A program made the translations under genes and the position numbers. From positions 116,254-180,253 of the forward strand of contig CANHGS010000005.1 of assembly GCA_947460595.1 (NCBI GenBank): DNA of 64,000 bases. Reading direction: 5' to 3'. Position 1 is the first letter of the stretch. Each line of letters begins with the position of its first letter. Source of the DNA: Bacteroidota bacterium. Its GTDB lineage: Bacteria; Bacteroidota; Bacteroidia; Chitinophagales; Chitinophagaceae. This document shows, one piece after another, positions 45,501-53,995 of the stretch. A model generated the notes under the pieces. That model searched no databases. It was not told the DNA's origin and worked only from the letters and a program-made list of their open reading frames with translations.

Positions 45501-45904
45501 TTAATATTCCTTTTCAAAGAGAAAAAAGCTTGTGCGTCCCAGGCTACATAAAAAGCGGCCCTAATACCTAGACTATCGCTATTTGCTAAAGAACCAGTGG
45601 TGTTGGTTAGACTATCTTCCTGTCTATAACCTGCTCCTTTTTTCCATTTATCGTCTATGAATTTTCTAAAACCCTGGTAGTTTTTGGCCAGCTCCGTAGT
45701 GGGTTTATCTGATTGCAATACTTCTTTCATTACCTGGCCCCTTATCTGGGGTAGGTCTGGCAAATACAAGTTTTTGAGAGCAATGGTAATCACCGCAACG
45801 GCCATGACCAACAAAAAAAGTAAAACCCTACCACCCCATTTGAATCTCTGCCAGCGTGTAGGGTTATTGGTCTGAAATATTTGTACGGGTTCTTTAGGGG
45901 CCAT
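42518..45904 (-). CDS. GH18-like hydrolase / NodB polysaccharide deacetylase / GT2 synthase fusion
   Basis: This 1128-residue protein has an N-terminal TM segment (about residues 25-45), a GH18-like domain (about 110-430) with FAGINIDLEE near residue 216 at the place of the DxxDxDxE active site, a NodB deacetylase domain (about 485-690; LTFDDGPDP near 496 and HELGNHTFTHPN near 545), TM segments around 710-750, a GT2 synthase domain (about 765-985; SIIVPAYNEE near 768 and QRFRW near 982) and several C-terminal TM helices. This topology puts hydrolase and deacetylase outside and the synthase on the cytoplasmic side, as for poly-N-acetylglucosamine-type synthesis (PgaB/PgaC logic in one chain). 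The polymer is inferred. Gene appears monocistronic. Confidence 0.88.
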   Translation of the reverse strand: MAPKEPVQIFQTNNPTRWQRFKWGGRVLLFLLVMAVAVITIALKNLYLPDLPQIRGQVMKEVLQSDKPTTELAKNYQGFRKFIDDKWKKGAGYRQEDSLTNTTGSLANSDSLGIRAAFYVAWDAQAFFSLKRNINKMNLVIPEWFFLDAKGDSVYTNIDKRGLAVIKASGVKVMPMLTNNINGVFRGDVIHRILTNPAKKEKLISALIRLIKENGFAGINIDLEELIEPNNETLSNFQKELYMRFHAENLLVSQDVMPFNEDYEYSALGKYNDYVFLMAYDEHSSDTKAGPISSQRWIEATVNQMAKKIPMHKIVLCMAAYGYDWAKGDEGVDVTYQQALTIARESEGKVIYDNDTYNLKYHYWDEYNKYHEVHFTDAATNFNTLRFATEYPLAGTALWRLGSEDSRIWDFYHKSMSRKALERFDFTEFNKVEATDDVDFMGDGEILDVLSTPREGHITAELDPEEMLISEERYDSLPSMFVVKQMGRATGKKLVLTFDDGPDPVYTKQILDILAKYKVPASFFVVGLEAENNIPLVKRIFNEGHELGNHTFTHPNMANVSRQRALLEMDATRLLIECITGHSTIMFRAPYNADAQPEKMEELIPVALSRTRNYLTIGENIDPEDWAVDEVPHFNADTIFNRVMQFKDRGNIILLHDAGGNRRPTVEALPRIIEALQKEGYTFTTVADLLGKKKEDLMPPVPPGSGFQLLQFNSFLAELGYYTGQLFYALFIIFLILGSIRLVMMLGLSILQRKKEKANALLPFMGTPLVSIIVPAYNEEVNAVSSLENLLKCDYPNFNIVFVDDGSKDQTFEIASATFVHHPKVKVFSKPNGGKASALNFGIAQTNAEYVVCIDADTKLLTNAVSKLMVHFRNEQVGAVAGNVKVGNEVNILTRWQSIEYISSQNVDRKAFAYLNAITVVPGAIGAFRKVAIETAGGFSTDTLAEDCDLTIRILRCGYLIDNENKAIAMTEAPETLSQFMKQRFRWTFGVMQTFWKNRDALFNVRYKTLGWLALPDILLFKYIIPLFAPLADLLMLIGLFTGNAEKIGVYYLIFMLVDAAIAALAFLFEKEPLWKLVWLLPQRLVYRWLMLAVLFKSYRRALKGELQHWGVLKRTGNVKDVTTASET

Positions 45905-45941
45905 GTTAATGAGTACGCAAAAATGGTGCTAGACTTTAACT

Positions 45942-45975
45942 TAAAAGAAAGTCCCGCTAAAATTTTAGCAGGACT
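45942..45975 (-). terminator. Terminator of the carB-half gene
   Basis: AGTCCCGCTAAA at 45950-45961 pairs with TTTAGCAGGACT at 45964-45975 with one wobble, and on the minus strand is followed by the T-rich TTCTTTT at 45942-45949. It shows that the carB half ends as a complete transcription unit. Confidence 0.75.
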
Positions 45976-46001
45976 TAGTGTATCATTTTTTTATGAGGGT
46001 C

Positions 46002-47648
46002 TTACCCTTCAAAACTACTATAGAAATAAGGTGTTTTGGCTTCAAACTCTGCAGCGCAGGTATCTACCATTTTGTAAACGCGGGTAATGCCTAAGGCCTT
46101 TCTTTTCTCATACACTTCATCTTCCGTGCAAGTGTTTTGTAGAATTTTAACAATCTGTACATCAGAGAAACCGTTTTTCTTGGCTTCTTTGAGTAGGGCA
46201 GTTGGAATGGTTTCTAGGGTATAATTGGCAATCTCCTTTTCAATATGGCAGATCTGCTGAATTTGGTACAAGAACCAACGGTCAATCCCAGTTGCCTGTG
46301 CAATGGATTTTACCGTAGAACCCTGCATCAGCGCGTCTTTGATACGGAAGATCCTATCCCATTTTGGGGTCTTGATATATTCCACTAACTCCTCGCTCTT
46401 CATCAAACTCTTACCATAATAACCCAATCCAACGGCTTCATTTTCTAAGCTCTGACAAGCTTTTTGCAAAGCTTCTGTAAAGCTGCGACCAATGGCCATT
46501 ACCTCACCCACGCTCTTCATCTGTAAGCCCAAAGTGTCATTAGCACCTTTGAATTTGTCAAAATTCCAACGAGGTATTTTCACAATCACATAGTCCAAAG
46601 CGGGTTCAAAATAAGCCGATGTAGTTTGGGTAATTTGGTTTTTCAATTCATCCAAAGAATAGCCAATAGCCAGTTTAGCAGCAATCTTGGCAATAGGATA
46701 CCCAGTTGCTTTAGAAGCTAGGGCAGAAGAACGGCTTACGCGTGGATTAATCTCTACTGCAATCAGTTCTTCGGTTTCTGGGTTCAGGGCAAATTGAACG
46801 TTACATCCTCCCCAGAAATTACCCAGTGATCGCATCATCAGCATGGCCTTATTACGCATATCCTGGAAAGCGGAATCGCTCAAGGTCATGGCGGGTGCAA
46901 CGGTAATAGAATCTCCAGTATGCACACCCATGGGGTCTAGGTTTTCTACGGTACAGATAATGACTACGTTGTCATTACGATCGCGCAGTAATTCCAATTC
47001 ATATTCTTTCCAACCCAAGACTGCTTTTTCAACCAATACCTCGTGAATTGGAGATGCTTTTAGACCTCTTTCCAGGGCGGCATCCAAATCATCCTTGGTA
47101 TGTACAAATCCGCCTCCAGTTCCACCTAGGGTAAATGAGGGGCGGATTACCAGTGGGAATCCAATTTCTTGAGCAAATTCTTTTCCTTCTAAAAAACTAT
47201 TAGCTACACGGCTAGGAGCTACGGCTATTCCAATTTTCACCATCAGTTGACGGAACTTCTCCCTGTCTTCTGCAGTGTCAATGGCGGCAACGTCTACCCC
47301 AATCATGCGGCAATTAAAGCGTTCCCAAACACCTAATTCGTCTGCTTCTTTACAGAGATTTAGGGCTGTTTGACCACCCATTGTGGGCAAAACCGCATCT
47401 ATTTGGTTCTCTTCTAATATTTTTTCTATACTTTCAACGGTCAAAGGAAGCAAGTAAACCTTGTCAGCCATCATTGGATCGGTCATAATGGTGGCAGGGT
47501 TGCTGTTGATCAGTATCACTTTAATCCCCTCTTCACGTAGGCTTCTGGCGGCCTGGGTGCCGGAATAATCGAATTCACAGGCCTGTCCAATAATGATTGG
47601 ACCGGATCCGATGATTAAAACTGATTTGATGGAATTGTCTTTGGGCAT
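46002..47648 (-). CDS. carB: Carbamoyl-phosphate synthase large chain, N-terminal half only
   Basis: The 548-residue product matches the first half of CarB: the carboxyphosphate-synthesis ATP-grasp domain (SGPIIIGQACEFDYSG at about 14-29, NSNPATIMTD near 50, RPSFTLGGTGGG near 170, EINPRVSRSSALASKATGYP near 300) and the oligomerisation domain (about 400-545). It stops at FEAKTPYFYSSFEG, exactly where the second ATP-grasp half begins in full CarB (about 1070 residues). A clean stop and a terminator follow, so this is probably a split gene, as in some archaea and Aquifex, rather than a frameshift. The second half and carA are not in the window. The ATG at 47648 opens the conserved MPKDNSIKSVL. 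Confidence 0.92.
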   Translation of the reverse strand: MPKDNSIKSVLIIGSGPIIIGQACEFDYSGTQAARSLREEGIKVILINSNPATIMTDPMMADKVYLLPLTVESIEKILEENQIDAVLPTMGGQTALNLCKEADELGVWERFNCRMIGVDVAAIDTAEDREKFRQLMVKIGIAVAPSRVANSFLEGKEFAQEIGFPLVIRPSFTLGGTGGGFVHTKDDLDAALERGLKASPIHEVLVEKAVLGWKEYELELLRDRNDNVVIICTVENLDPMGVHTGDSITVAPAMTLSDSAFQDMRNKAMLMMRSLGNFWGGCNVQFALNPETEELIAVEINPRVSRSSALASKATGYPIAKIAAKLAIGYSLDELKNQITQTTSAYFEPALDYVIVKIPRWNFDKFKGANDTLGLQMKSVGEVMAIGRSFTEALQKACQSLENEAVGLGYYGKSLMKSEELVEYIKTPKWDRIFRIKDALMQGSTVKSIAQATGIDRWFLYQIQQICHIEKEIANYTLETIPTALLKEAKKNGFSDVQIVKILQNTCTEDEVYEKRKALGITRVYKMVDTCAAEFEAKTPYFYSSFEG

Positions 47649-47670
47649 GGTTGCAAAAAAATAAATTGTG

Positions 47671-47678
47671 CAAATGTA
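47671..47678 (-). promoter_or_regulatory. -7 box of the carB-half gene
   Basis: The minus strand reads TACATTTG, an exact TAnnTTTG match 22 bases before the ATG at 47648. A well-spaced -33 TTTG is not evident. Confidence 0.45.
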
Positions 47679-47783
47679 AGGTGGAAGGCCCAAAATTGGC
47701 ATTAATTTTTCTTTAGTGGCTTTTTAAGAACAAAAGCCTTGATTACAGGTTATATTATTGATTGAATACATAAACAAAATAAA

Positions 47784-48254
47784 ATGGCAGTATTAAAAGA
47801 AGGTAGCAAGGCGCCAGTTTTCAAAGCGGTAGACCAAAACGGCAAGCCTATCTCCCTCAACGATTTCAAAGGAAAAAAAGTCATCCTATATTTCTATCCA
47901 AAGGACGATACCCCCGGATGCACGGCACAGGCTTGCAACCTCAAAGACAATTATAGCGCTTTGATCAAAAAAGGATTCCAAGTAGTGGGTGTGAGTACGG
48001 ATAGTGTGGCTAGCCACAAGAAATTTGAGGAAAAATTTGATTTACCCTTTCCATTGGTGTCTGACGAGGACAAGAAAATTGTAGACAAATACAATCTCTG
48101 GGGGGAGAAAAAATTCATGGGCCGTACCTATATGGGTACCACTAGAACCACTTTTCTCATTGACGAGACGGGTAAGATTGTCAAAATCATTGCCAAGCCA
48201 GATACCAAGAACCATACAGAAGAAATTCTGGCTGCTTGGGCAGAACTGGGATAG
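47784..48254 (+). CDS. bcp: Thioredoxin-dependent thiol peroxidase, Bcp-type peroxiredoxin
   Basis: The 156-residue protein reduces hydrogen and organic peroxides. The peroxidatic Cys46 lies in TPGCT, and a resolving Cys51 five residues later (Cx4C) gives the classic Bcp/PrxQ arrangement; GVSTDSVASHKKF near residue 73 and the Arg in TTRTTFLID near residue 124 complete the active site. Divergent from the carB half; followed by a strong terminator. Confidence 0.95.
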   Translation: MAVLKEGSKAPVFKAVDQNGKPISLNDFKGKKVILYFYPKDDTPGCTAQACNLKDNYSALIKKGFQVVGVSTDSVASHKKFEEKFDLPFPLVSDEDKKIVDKYNLWGEKKFMGRTYMGTTRTTFLIDETGKIVKIIAKPDTKNHTEEILAAWAELG

Positions 48255-48275
48255 TCTAGATGAATTAAAATGCTG

Positions 48276-48304
48276 AAATGCCTCCAATCCGGAGGCATTT
48301 TTGT
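48276..48304 (+). terminator. Intrinsic terminator after bcp
   Basis: AAATGCCTCC at 48276-48285 pairs perfectly with GGAGGCATTT at 48291-48300 around a five-base loop, followed by TTGTT. Confidence 0.85.
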
Positions 48305-48379
48305 TATAAATCCGTAATTCTCAATTACAAATAGACTAAAAAGCACATTTATACGTTTTAGAATCATATCGGCATCCCT

Positions 48380-49666
48380 ATGCAGAAAAAAAAAGAGCCA
48401 CTGGCTCAAATTAGCTTGTTCTTAGCTCCCCCTCAGATTCCACCGAATGACCGGTTGCGTCTGAAAGAATTGCATGGATACGGGGTGCTTGATACGGGGG
48501 ATGAGGCAGCATTCAATGATATAGTGGCCATGGCGGCCCGCATTTGTGATACTTCTATTGCCCTGATTTCTTTAGTAGATACTGAACGTGAATGGTTCAA
48601 AGCCAAAACAGGCATGGACGCCAACGCTTTTCCGCGTGATATTTCTTTCTCCTCCCATTTTTTAGAAGCCAATAACCTATTTTTTGAAGTTTCCGATACG
48701 CATCAGGATGAGCGTTTTGCAGACAATCCCTTGGTAACTAGCGCTCCCTTTGTTCGGTTTTTTGCAGGGATTAGATTGGTGAACAAAAATGGATTTACCA
48801 TTGGTGCCCTCATGGTCATGGATCAAGAGCCGCATTTACTGGGTGATGATGAAATCTTCTTTTTGCAAACCTTGGCCAAGCAAGTCATTAAATTATTAGA
48901 CCAGCATATTGTTAACAAACAACTGGAACAACAAAGAATCAAACTGCAAGAACAGATGGCATTGCAGACTAGGATTCTTTCTATTATTGCTCATGATGTG
49001 CGTAATCCAGTGGGTGCGGTAAAGTCTATTATTGAATTGAGCAGTAAGAAATTATTGAGCAAACAGGATGCTGCGTCACTCATGCAAATGGCTTCCAAGC
49101 AAATTGATGGAACTTTAGAATTGCTGAATAATTTGGTAGACTGGGGCTCTATGCAGATGAAGGGCAAGGGCGCTGAAGCAGAAAAAATTCATTTGTACAC
49201 CTTGGTAAGTAATATGTACAAGAGTTTTGAAATAATAGCATCGCTGAAAAGCAATATCATGGCTAATCTGGTAGATGATGACTTATTTATGCAAGCAAAC
49301 GCCAATGCCCTGCGTTTTATTTTGCGCAATATCCTGAGCAATGCCAATAAGTTCACCAACGAAGGCTTGATTACGGTGTTTGCCCAAGTAGAAGCGCAAC
49401 ATATAGTCTTGTCTATTAGCGATACCGGTGTGGGCATGGACAAGCAAACCTGCAAGAAATTATTTCACGGAGACCAGAATGAAAGTACTGCTGGAACGGG
49501 TAGTGAGAAAGGTTCTGGTTTGGGCTTAATCCTAACAAAAGACTTTATAGAATTATTAGGTGGAACCATTAAAGTAGCAAGTGAAATAAATCAGGGAACT
49601 TCAGTGACCATCCATTTTCCCAAGATATTGGCGCAGCAAAAAAAAGTAGCTACAGCTTGCGCCTAA
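48380..49666 (+). CDS. GAF-domain sensor histidine kinase
   Basis: The 428-residue protein has an N-terminal GAF domain (about residues 25-175, with LHGYGVLDTGDEAAFNDIV and VDTEREWFK), a HisKA-type dimerisation helix with the H-box IIAHDVRNPVGAV near residue 205, and a HATPase domain with N-box LRNILSNANKF near 315, G1 DTGVGMD near 350 and G2 GSGLGLIL near 380. There is no signal peptide or membrane segment, so it is a cytoplasmic sensor. No response regulator is adjacent. Its stop overlaps that of the convergent feoB by four bases (CTAA). Confidence 0.92.
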   Translation: MQKKKEPLAQISLFLAPPQIPPNDRLRLKELHGYGVLDTGDEAAFNDIVAMAARICDTSIALISLVDTEREWFKAKTGMDANAFPRDISFSSHFLEANNLFFEVSDTHQDERFADNPLVTSAPFVRFFAGIRLVNKNGFTIGALMVMDQEPHLLGDDEIFFLQTLAKQVIKLLDQHIVNKQLEQQRIKLQEQMALQTRILSIIAHDVRNPVGAVKSIIELSSKKLLSKQDAASLMQMASKQIDGTLELLNNLVDWGSMQMKGKGAEAEKIHLYTLVSNMYKSFEIIASLKSNIMANLVDDDLFMQANANALRFILRNILSNANKFTNEGLITVFAQVEAQHIVLSISDTGVGMDKQTCKKLFHGDQNESTAGTGSEKGSGLGLILTKDFIELLGGTIKVASEINQGTSVTIHFPKILAQQKKVATACA

Positions 49667-51780
49667 CCAAATACTTGGTAGACAAATAAGCTCATTAAAT
49701 AAGCCAGCCCCGTCATATACACAAATTGAATGACAGGCCATTTCCAACTCTTGGTTTCTCTTTTAACTACAGCCAAAGTACTCATGCATTGCATGGCCAA
49801 CACATAAAAAATCATCAGAGAAAAAGCGGCAGGTAAAGTGTATACCGGACTACCGTCTGCGTGTTTGGCCGATGTTAATTTTTGTCTCAGAGAACTATCA
49901 TCGGTTTCTTCCACACTATATAAAGTGGCCATGGTACCCACAAATACTTCTCTTGCAGCAATAGAAGTAATTAGTGCAATCCCAATCTTCCAATCATAAC
50001 CCAAGGGTCTAATAGCGGGTTCAATGGCTTTCCCCAAAATACCCGCATATGAATTCTGTAATTTTTCTGCAGAGAGTTGTTTGTTCAACAATGCTTCATC
50101 AACTGGCCTTACTTGAATTTGAGCAGCATATTTGGCCTCCACATCAGCAATACGCGTACCAGGTCCATGAGAACATAGGAACCAAAGCAGCATGCTGATG
50201 ATCATAATAATCTTACCCGCATCGGTCACAAAAATCTTTGCTTTTTCTACCATGGTAATACCCACGTTTTTCCAGCGCGGGGCTCTATATACGGGCAGTT
50301 CCAAAATAAAGAAGCTCTTCTCTTTAATGCGAATGGTAAACTTCATGACCCAGCTCACAATTAGGGCCATCACCGTCCCTAACAAATAGAGCCCCATCAT
50401 CACCAAGCCCTGCAAACTCAGGAATCCAAAATAATAGTGTTCATCAACTACCAAAGAAATTAAAATAGTATAGACGGGTAAACGGGCACTGCAACTCATC
50501 AATGGCGTAACCATGATGGTGAGTAATCGCTCTTTTTTATTTTCAATGTTCCTGGCACTCATGATGGCGGGCACTGCACAGGCAAAGCCACTGATCATGG
50601 GCATCACACTCTTGCCATTCAAACCCACTTTGCGCATGAGCTTATCACTTAGAAAACTAATCCTGGCCATATAGCCTGTGTCTTCTAAGATGGTAATGAT
50701 TCCAAACAGGATCATAATTTGAGGAATAAATACGAATATGCCACCCAAGCCTGCCACAATTCCATTGACCAATAAATCTTGAAACCATCCTTGTTCTAAA
50801 TGCGTGCTCAAATAATTGGCCAAAGATCCAAATGCAGATTCAATAGCATCCATGGGGTAATTGGCCATCCAGAAAACGGATTGGAAAAGCAAGAAGAGTA
50901 CGGCCGTCAAAATCAGATAACCCCAAACGCGGTGAAGTAATAAATCATCCAATTTATCAGAGAACATTTTGCTTTCCATGGGATCCGGCTCCGATACATG
51001 ATCCTTCATAATCTGACGAATACGTCCATAGCGCTGCACAATCTCGTCTGCCTGGGTCTTAGTTGGATTAAACTGATTGTCCAATTCTATCTGTTCAATT
51101 TGTTCCAGAACCGTATGGGAAAGCGGAAAACTCTTGTGATTAATCAAATAATGCACCGCAGCATAATCGCTTAACTGCGGAAAAATTTTTTGAACCTCGG
51201 CAATAGCTGTAGGGGCCATTTTTTGATTATCTATAAAATCTGCGCGATTATTGATGGAGGGAGCTTTGGCAAAATTGGCCAGAATGTTTTTCAGTTCAGC
51301 TAAACCCTTGTTCTTTCGGGGATTCACCAGCACAATGGGTACACCCAGTTCTGCTTCCAATCCCTTTACGTCTATAATGGTTCCCTTTTTTTCTGCTAAG
51401 TCATTCATGGTAAGCGCCACCACTACGGGCACCCTCAGGTCAATGATTTGACTACAAAATAAAAGGTTGCGTTTTAGGTTGCTGGCATCGGCCACCAAGA
51501 GTACCAAGTCTGGTTCCACTTCTTGATCAGCGTGCATGAGTACTTTATAGGCCACCCATTCATCTGCCCTGCGGGGATAGAGGCTATAGGTACCGGGCAA
51601 ATCTATCAACTCCGTTTTTAGGCCATTGTCAAGGTTTACTAAGCCGGTTTTCTTATCTACGGTTACGCCTGGAAAATTTCCCACTTGTTGGTTCAATCCC
51701 GTGAGGGCATTGAATAAAGAGGTTTTTCCGCTATTGGGGTTACCAACCAAAGCAATATGTAGATAAGGTTTCTGCATCAA
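49663..51780 (-). CDS. feoB: Ferrous iron transport protein B
   Basis: FeoB imports Fe(II) across the inner membrane. The 705-residue protein has an N-terminal G domain (G1 GNPNSGKT at 13-20, G3 DLPGTYSL near 60, G4 TMNDLAEKKG near 127), a helical GDI region, and a membrane part with two Gate domains (MARISFLSDKLMRKVGLNGKSVMPMISGFACAVPA around residue 370). The C-terminal TM helices end at MSLFVYQVF. FeoA is usually encoded just upstream or fused, and neither is seen here. Start may be either of two adjacent ATGs (51780 or 51777). Confidence 0.95.
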   Translation of the reverse strand: MMQKPYLHIALVGNPNSGKTSLFNALTGLNQQVGNFPGVTVDKKTGLVNLDNGLKTELIDLPGTYSLYPRRADEWVAYKVLMHADQEVEPDLVLLVADASNLKRNLLFCSQIIDLRVPVVVALTMNDLAEKKGTIIDVKGLEAELGVPIVLVNPRKNKGLAELKNILANFAKAPSINNRADFIDNQKMAPTAIAEVQKIFPQLSDYAAVHYLINHKSFPLSHTVLEQIEQIELDNQFNPTKTQADEIVQRYGRIRQIMKDHVSEPDPMESKMFSDKLDDLLLHRVWGYLILTAVLFLLFQSVFWMANYPMDAIESAFGSLANYLSTHLEQGWFQDLLVNGIVAGLGGIFVFIPQIMILFGIITILEDTGYMARISFLSDKLMRKVGLNGKSVMPMISGFACAVPAIMSARNIENKKERLLTIMVTPLMSCSARLPVYTILISLVVDEHYYFGFLSLQGLVMMGLYLLGTVMALIVSWVMKFTIRIKEKSFFILELPVYRAPRWKNVGITMVEKAKIFVTDAGKIIMIISMLLWFLCSHGPGTRIADVEAKYAAQIQVRPVDEALLNKQLSAEKLQNSYAGILGKAIEPAIRPLGYDWKIGIALITSIAAREVFVGTMATLYSVEETDDSSLRQKLTSAKHADGSPVYTLPAAFSLMIFYVLAMQCMSTLAVVKRETKSWKWPVIQFVYMTGLAYLMSLFVYQVFG

Positions 51781-51866
51781 TCCATTAAGGGGGTAAATGT
51801 ACTGGCAATCAATGGCTAATCCTTACGAGATTGGTAACAAAAGGCAAAGAATTGAACCCGCCCTTG

Positions 51867-51874
51867 TATTTTTG
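51867..51874 (+). promoter_or_regulatory. -7 box of the M28 peptidase gene
   Basis: TATTTTTG matches TAnnTTTG and lies 20 bases before the ATG at 51895, a plausible distance. No clear -33 partner. Confidence 0.4.
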
Positions 51875-51894
51875 TATTCCAAAGGGATCCTATC

Positions 51895-53538
51895 ATGAAA
51901 AAACTGCTGCTAATTGTCTTGTTGTTTACAACGCTTGCCAATGCCCAAAGTAAAAAGAAAAAACGTCTAGCTGAAGAAAAAGCGGCTATGGAAATCATGA
52001 CCAATCTTAAGCAGCATGTACAGTATTTGGCCGATGACAAATTGGAAGGCAGAAGAACAGGTACCAAGGGAGAACAATTGGCTCAGCAATACCTGGTGCA
52101 ACAATATATTCAAATGGGTGTGGAGCCCAAGGGTAAAGAAGGTTATTTACAAACATTTGAAATTAATGAAGGCAAGCAAATTGACACCAGCAGTTATTTG
52201 GTAGTAAATGACAAAGCACTTGACCTAAATACAGACTTTTTTCCATTGGCCAATAGCGCTCAAAAAACCATCAAGGGTATTCCTGCCATGGCTTTGAATG
52301 AAAAGGGGCAGCCCTGGTTTCAAGACCTAAAAGATCTATTGGAAGAAAATAAAACCAATCCGCATTTTGACCTTGACCAAGCCATTCAAAAAGACGCCAT
52401 CGCGGTGGCAGACAAGGGCGCTACTGCCTTATTTTTGTTCAATAGCTCTAGTATTACAGATAATGTGCAGTTTAATAAAAATGATAAGACTGGCTTGCTT
52501 CCCATTCCAGTGATCTATATTACCAAAACAGGGATCAAGGGTCATTTCTCAGACAATTCTGCCAGCTTTAACCTGAGTTTAAAAATAGCTATCAGTGAGC
52601 GCAAACGAAATGCTACAAATGTGGTGGGTTTTATCAATAACAATGCCGCCAATACCGTAATTCTTGGTGCGCACTATGACCACTTGGGATATAATGAAGA
52701 CAAGAACGGCCTTGATACAGGACATATCATCCACAATGGTGCCGATGACAATGCCAGTGGTACGGCGGCTTTATTAGAATTGGCCAGATTGCTTAAAAAA
52801 TCGGCGCCTAAGAACAACAACTATTTGATCATCCATTTCTCTGCAGAAGAGTTGGGATTGTTAGGTAGCAAGTACTGGTTAGACAATCCTACAGCCGCTA
52901 TTACACCCAACTATATGTTGAATATGGATATGGTAGGGCGTTATGATACGGCGCACAAACTCACCATTGGTGGGTACGGCACATCCCCAGCATGGGGGGC
53001 TTATTTTACAGCTAACCCCAGCAGCAACCTGATGGTCAAATTAGACAGCGCGGGTAGTGGACCCAGTGACCACGCTAGTTTTTATAGAAAAGACATTCCG
53101 GTATTATTTTATTTTACGGGTAGCCACCCTGACTACCACAAAGCCACGGATGATTGGGATAAAATCAATTATGAGGCCGAGCGTCAAATTGTACAATCTA
53201 TCTACCAATTAATCGTTTATATGGATGACAAGGGCAAGTTGGCATTCACCAAAACCCGTGAGCAGCAAACCGGCAAACGCAGTTTTAGCGTGAGTTTGGG
53301 TGTGATTCCTGATTATGGTTATAGTGGAACAGGGATGCGCATAGACGGGGTGAGTCCAGGTAAGTTGGCAGAAAAATTGGGTTTGCAAGCGGGTGATGTG
53401 CTCTTGCAATTGGGTGAATTTAAATTTGTTGACGTAAATAGTTATATGACTTCTTTGGGTAAATTTAATAAGGGTGATAAAACCAGTTTGAAAATCAAAA
53501 GAGGTTCAGAAGAAAAAATATTTGAGGTACAATTCTAG
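51895..53538 (+). CDS. Secreted M28-family metallopeptidase with PDZ domain
   Basis: The 547-residue protein has a signal peptide (KLLLIVLLFTTLANAQ), a protease-associated-like insert (about 90-220), and an M28 zinc peptidase domain with the metal ligands in HYDHLG near residue 260, the Asp in GADDNASG near 283, the catalytic Glu pair in SAEELGLLG near 318 and Asp in NMDMVGRYD near 345. A PDZ domain follows (about 462-545, ending SLKIKRG). Aminopeptidase or related activity in the periplasm or outside is likely. The small IPExxxVDY-type gene follows after three bases, suggesting translational coupling. Confidence 0.93.
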   Translation: MKKLLLIVLLFTTLANAQSKKKKRLAEEKAAMEIMTNLKQHVQYLADDKLEGRRTGTKGEQLAQQYLVQQYIQMGVEPKGKEGYLQTFEINEGKQIDTSSYLVVNDKALDLNTDFFPLANSAQKTIKGIPAMALNEKGQPWFQDLKDLLEENKTNPHFDLDQAIQKDAIAVADKGATALFLFNSSSITDNVQFNKNDKTGLLPIPVIYITKTGIKGHFSDNSASFNLSLKIAISERKRNATNVVGFINNNAANTVILGAHYDHLGYNEDKNGLDTGHIIHNGADDNASGTAALLELARLLKKSAPKNNNYLIIHFSAEELGLLGSKYWLDNPTAAITPNYMLNMDMVGRYDTAHKLTIGGYGTSPAWGAYFTANPSSNLMVKLDSAGSGPSDHASFYRKDIPVLFYFTGSHPDYHKATDDWDKINYEAERQIVQSIYQLIVYMDDKGKLAFTKTREQQTGKRSFSVSLGVIPDYGYSGTGMRIDGVSPGKLAEKLGLQAGDVLLQLGEFKFVDVNSYMTSLGKFNKGDKTSLKIKRGSEEKIFEVQF

Positions 53539-53541
53539 TGT

Positions 53542-53988
53542 ATGAGTCAAGTGCAGAAACTGCGGTTAAACATGGATGAAATCAATGAAGATTTCTTTGA
53601 AGACACGCGCCTGTTGGGCATTATGGCTCCCTTGAAAAGTTATCAGCTCTGTTTACAACTCAATGGTTTATTGGGTTATCAGTTTAGGCTCAATACCGAT
53701 ATTGACATTCATGTACGCAAAAAAGAACGCAACTATCATTTCTCAGTCTATCAGTCTTCAGAAGCCAATAGTTTTTTAGAACACTATCTTTATCACAATC
53801 AGTTTGACGGAGAATATCTGTTGCCAGAATTTAGACATATTGATTTTCTCTGGCTCATGAAAGGCGATTTTGTGGACGAGGAAAAATGTCAGTTTATTCG
53901 TCAAACGGTGAACAGTATTGCTGGTGTGCAACTGGTGGTAGAACTCACCAATGAGCAAATCAAGAACAAAGGAAATATGATTTTCTAG
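53542..53988 (+). CDS. IPExxxVDY-family protein
   Basis: The 148-residue protein has no signal peptide and carries LLPEFRHIDFLWLM near residue 93, which fits the IPExxxVDY signature of a small Bacteroidota family, with the variation LPExRHIDF. Function is unknown to me. It starts three bases after the M28 peptidase stop and is convergent with selD, with seven bases between the stops. Confidence 0.75.
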   Translation: MSQVQKLRLNMDEINEDFFEDTRLLGIMAPLKSYQLCLQLNGLLGYQFRLNTDIDIHVRKKERNYHFSVYQSSEANSFLEHYLYHNQFDGEYLLPEFRHIDFLWLMKGDFVDEEKCQFIRQTVNSIAGVQLVVELTNEQIKNKGNMIF

Positions 53989-53995
53989 TGCTCTT

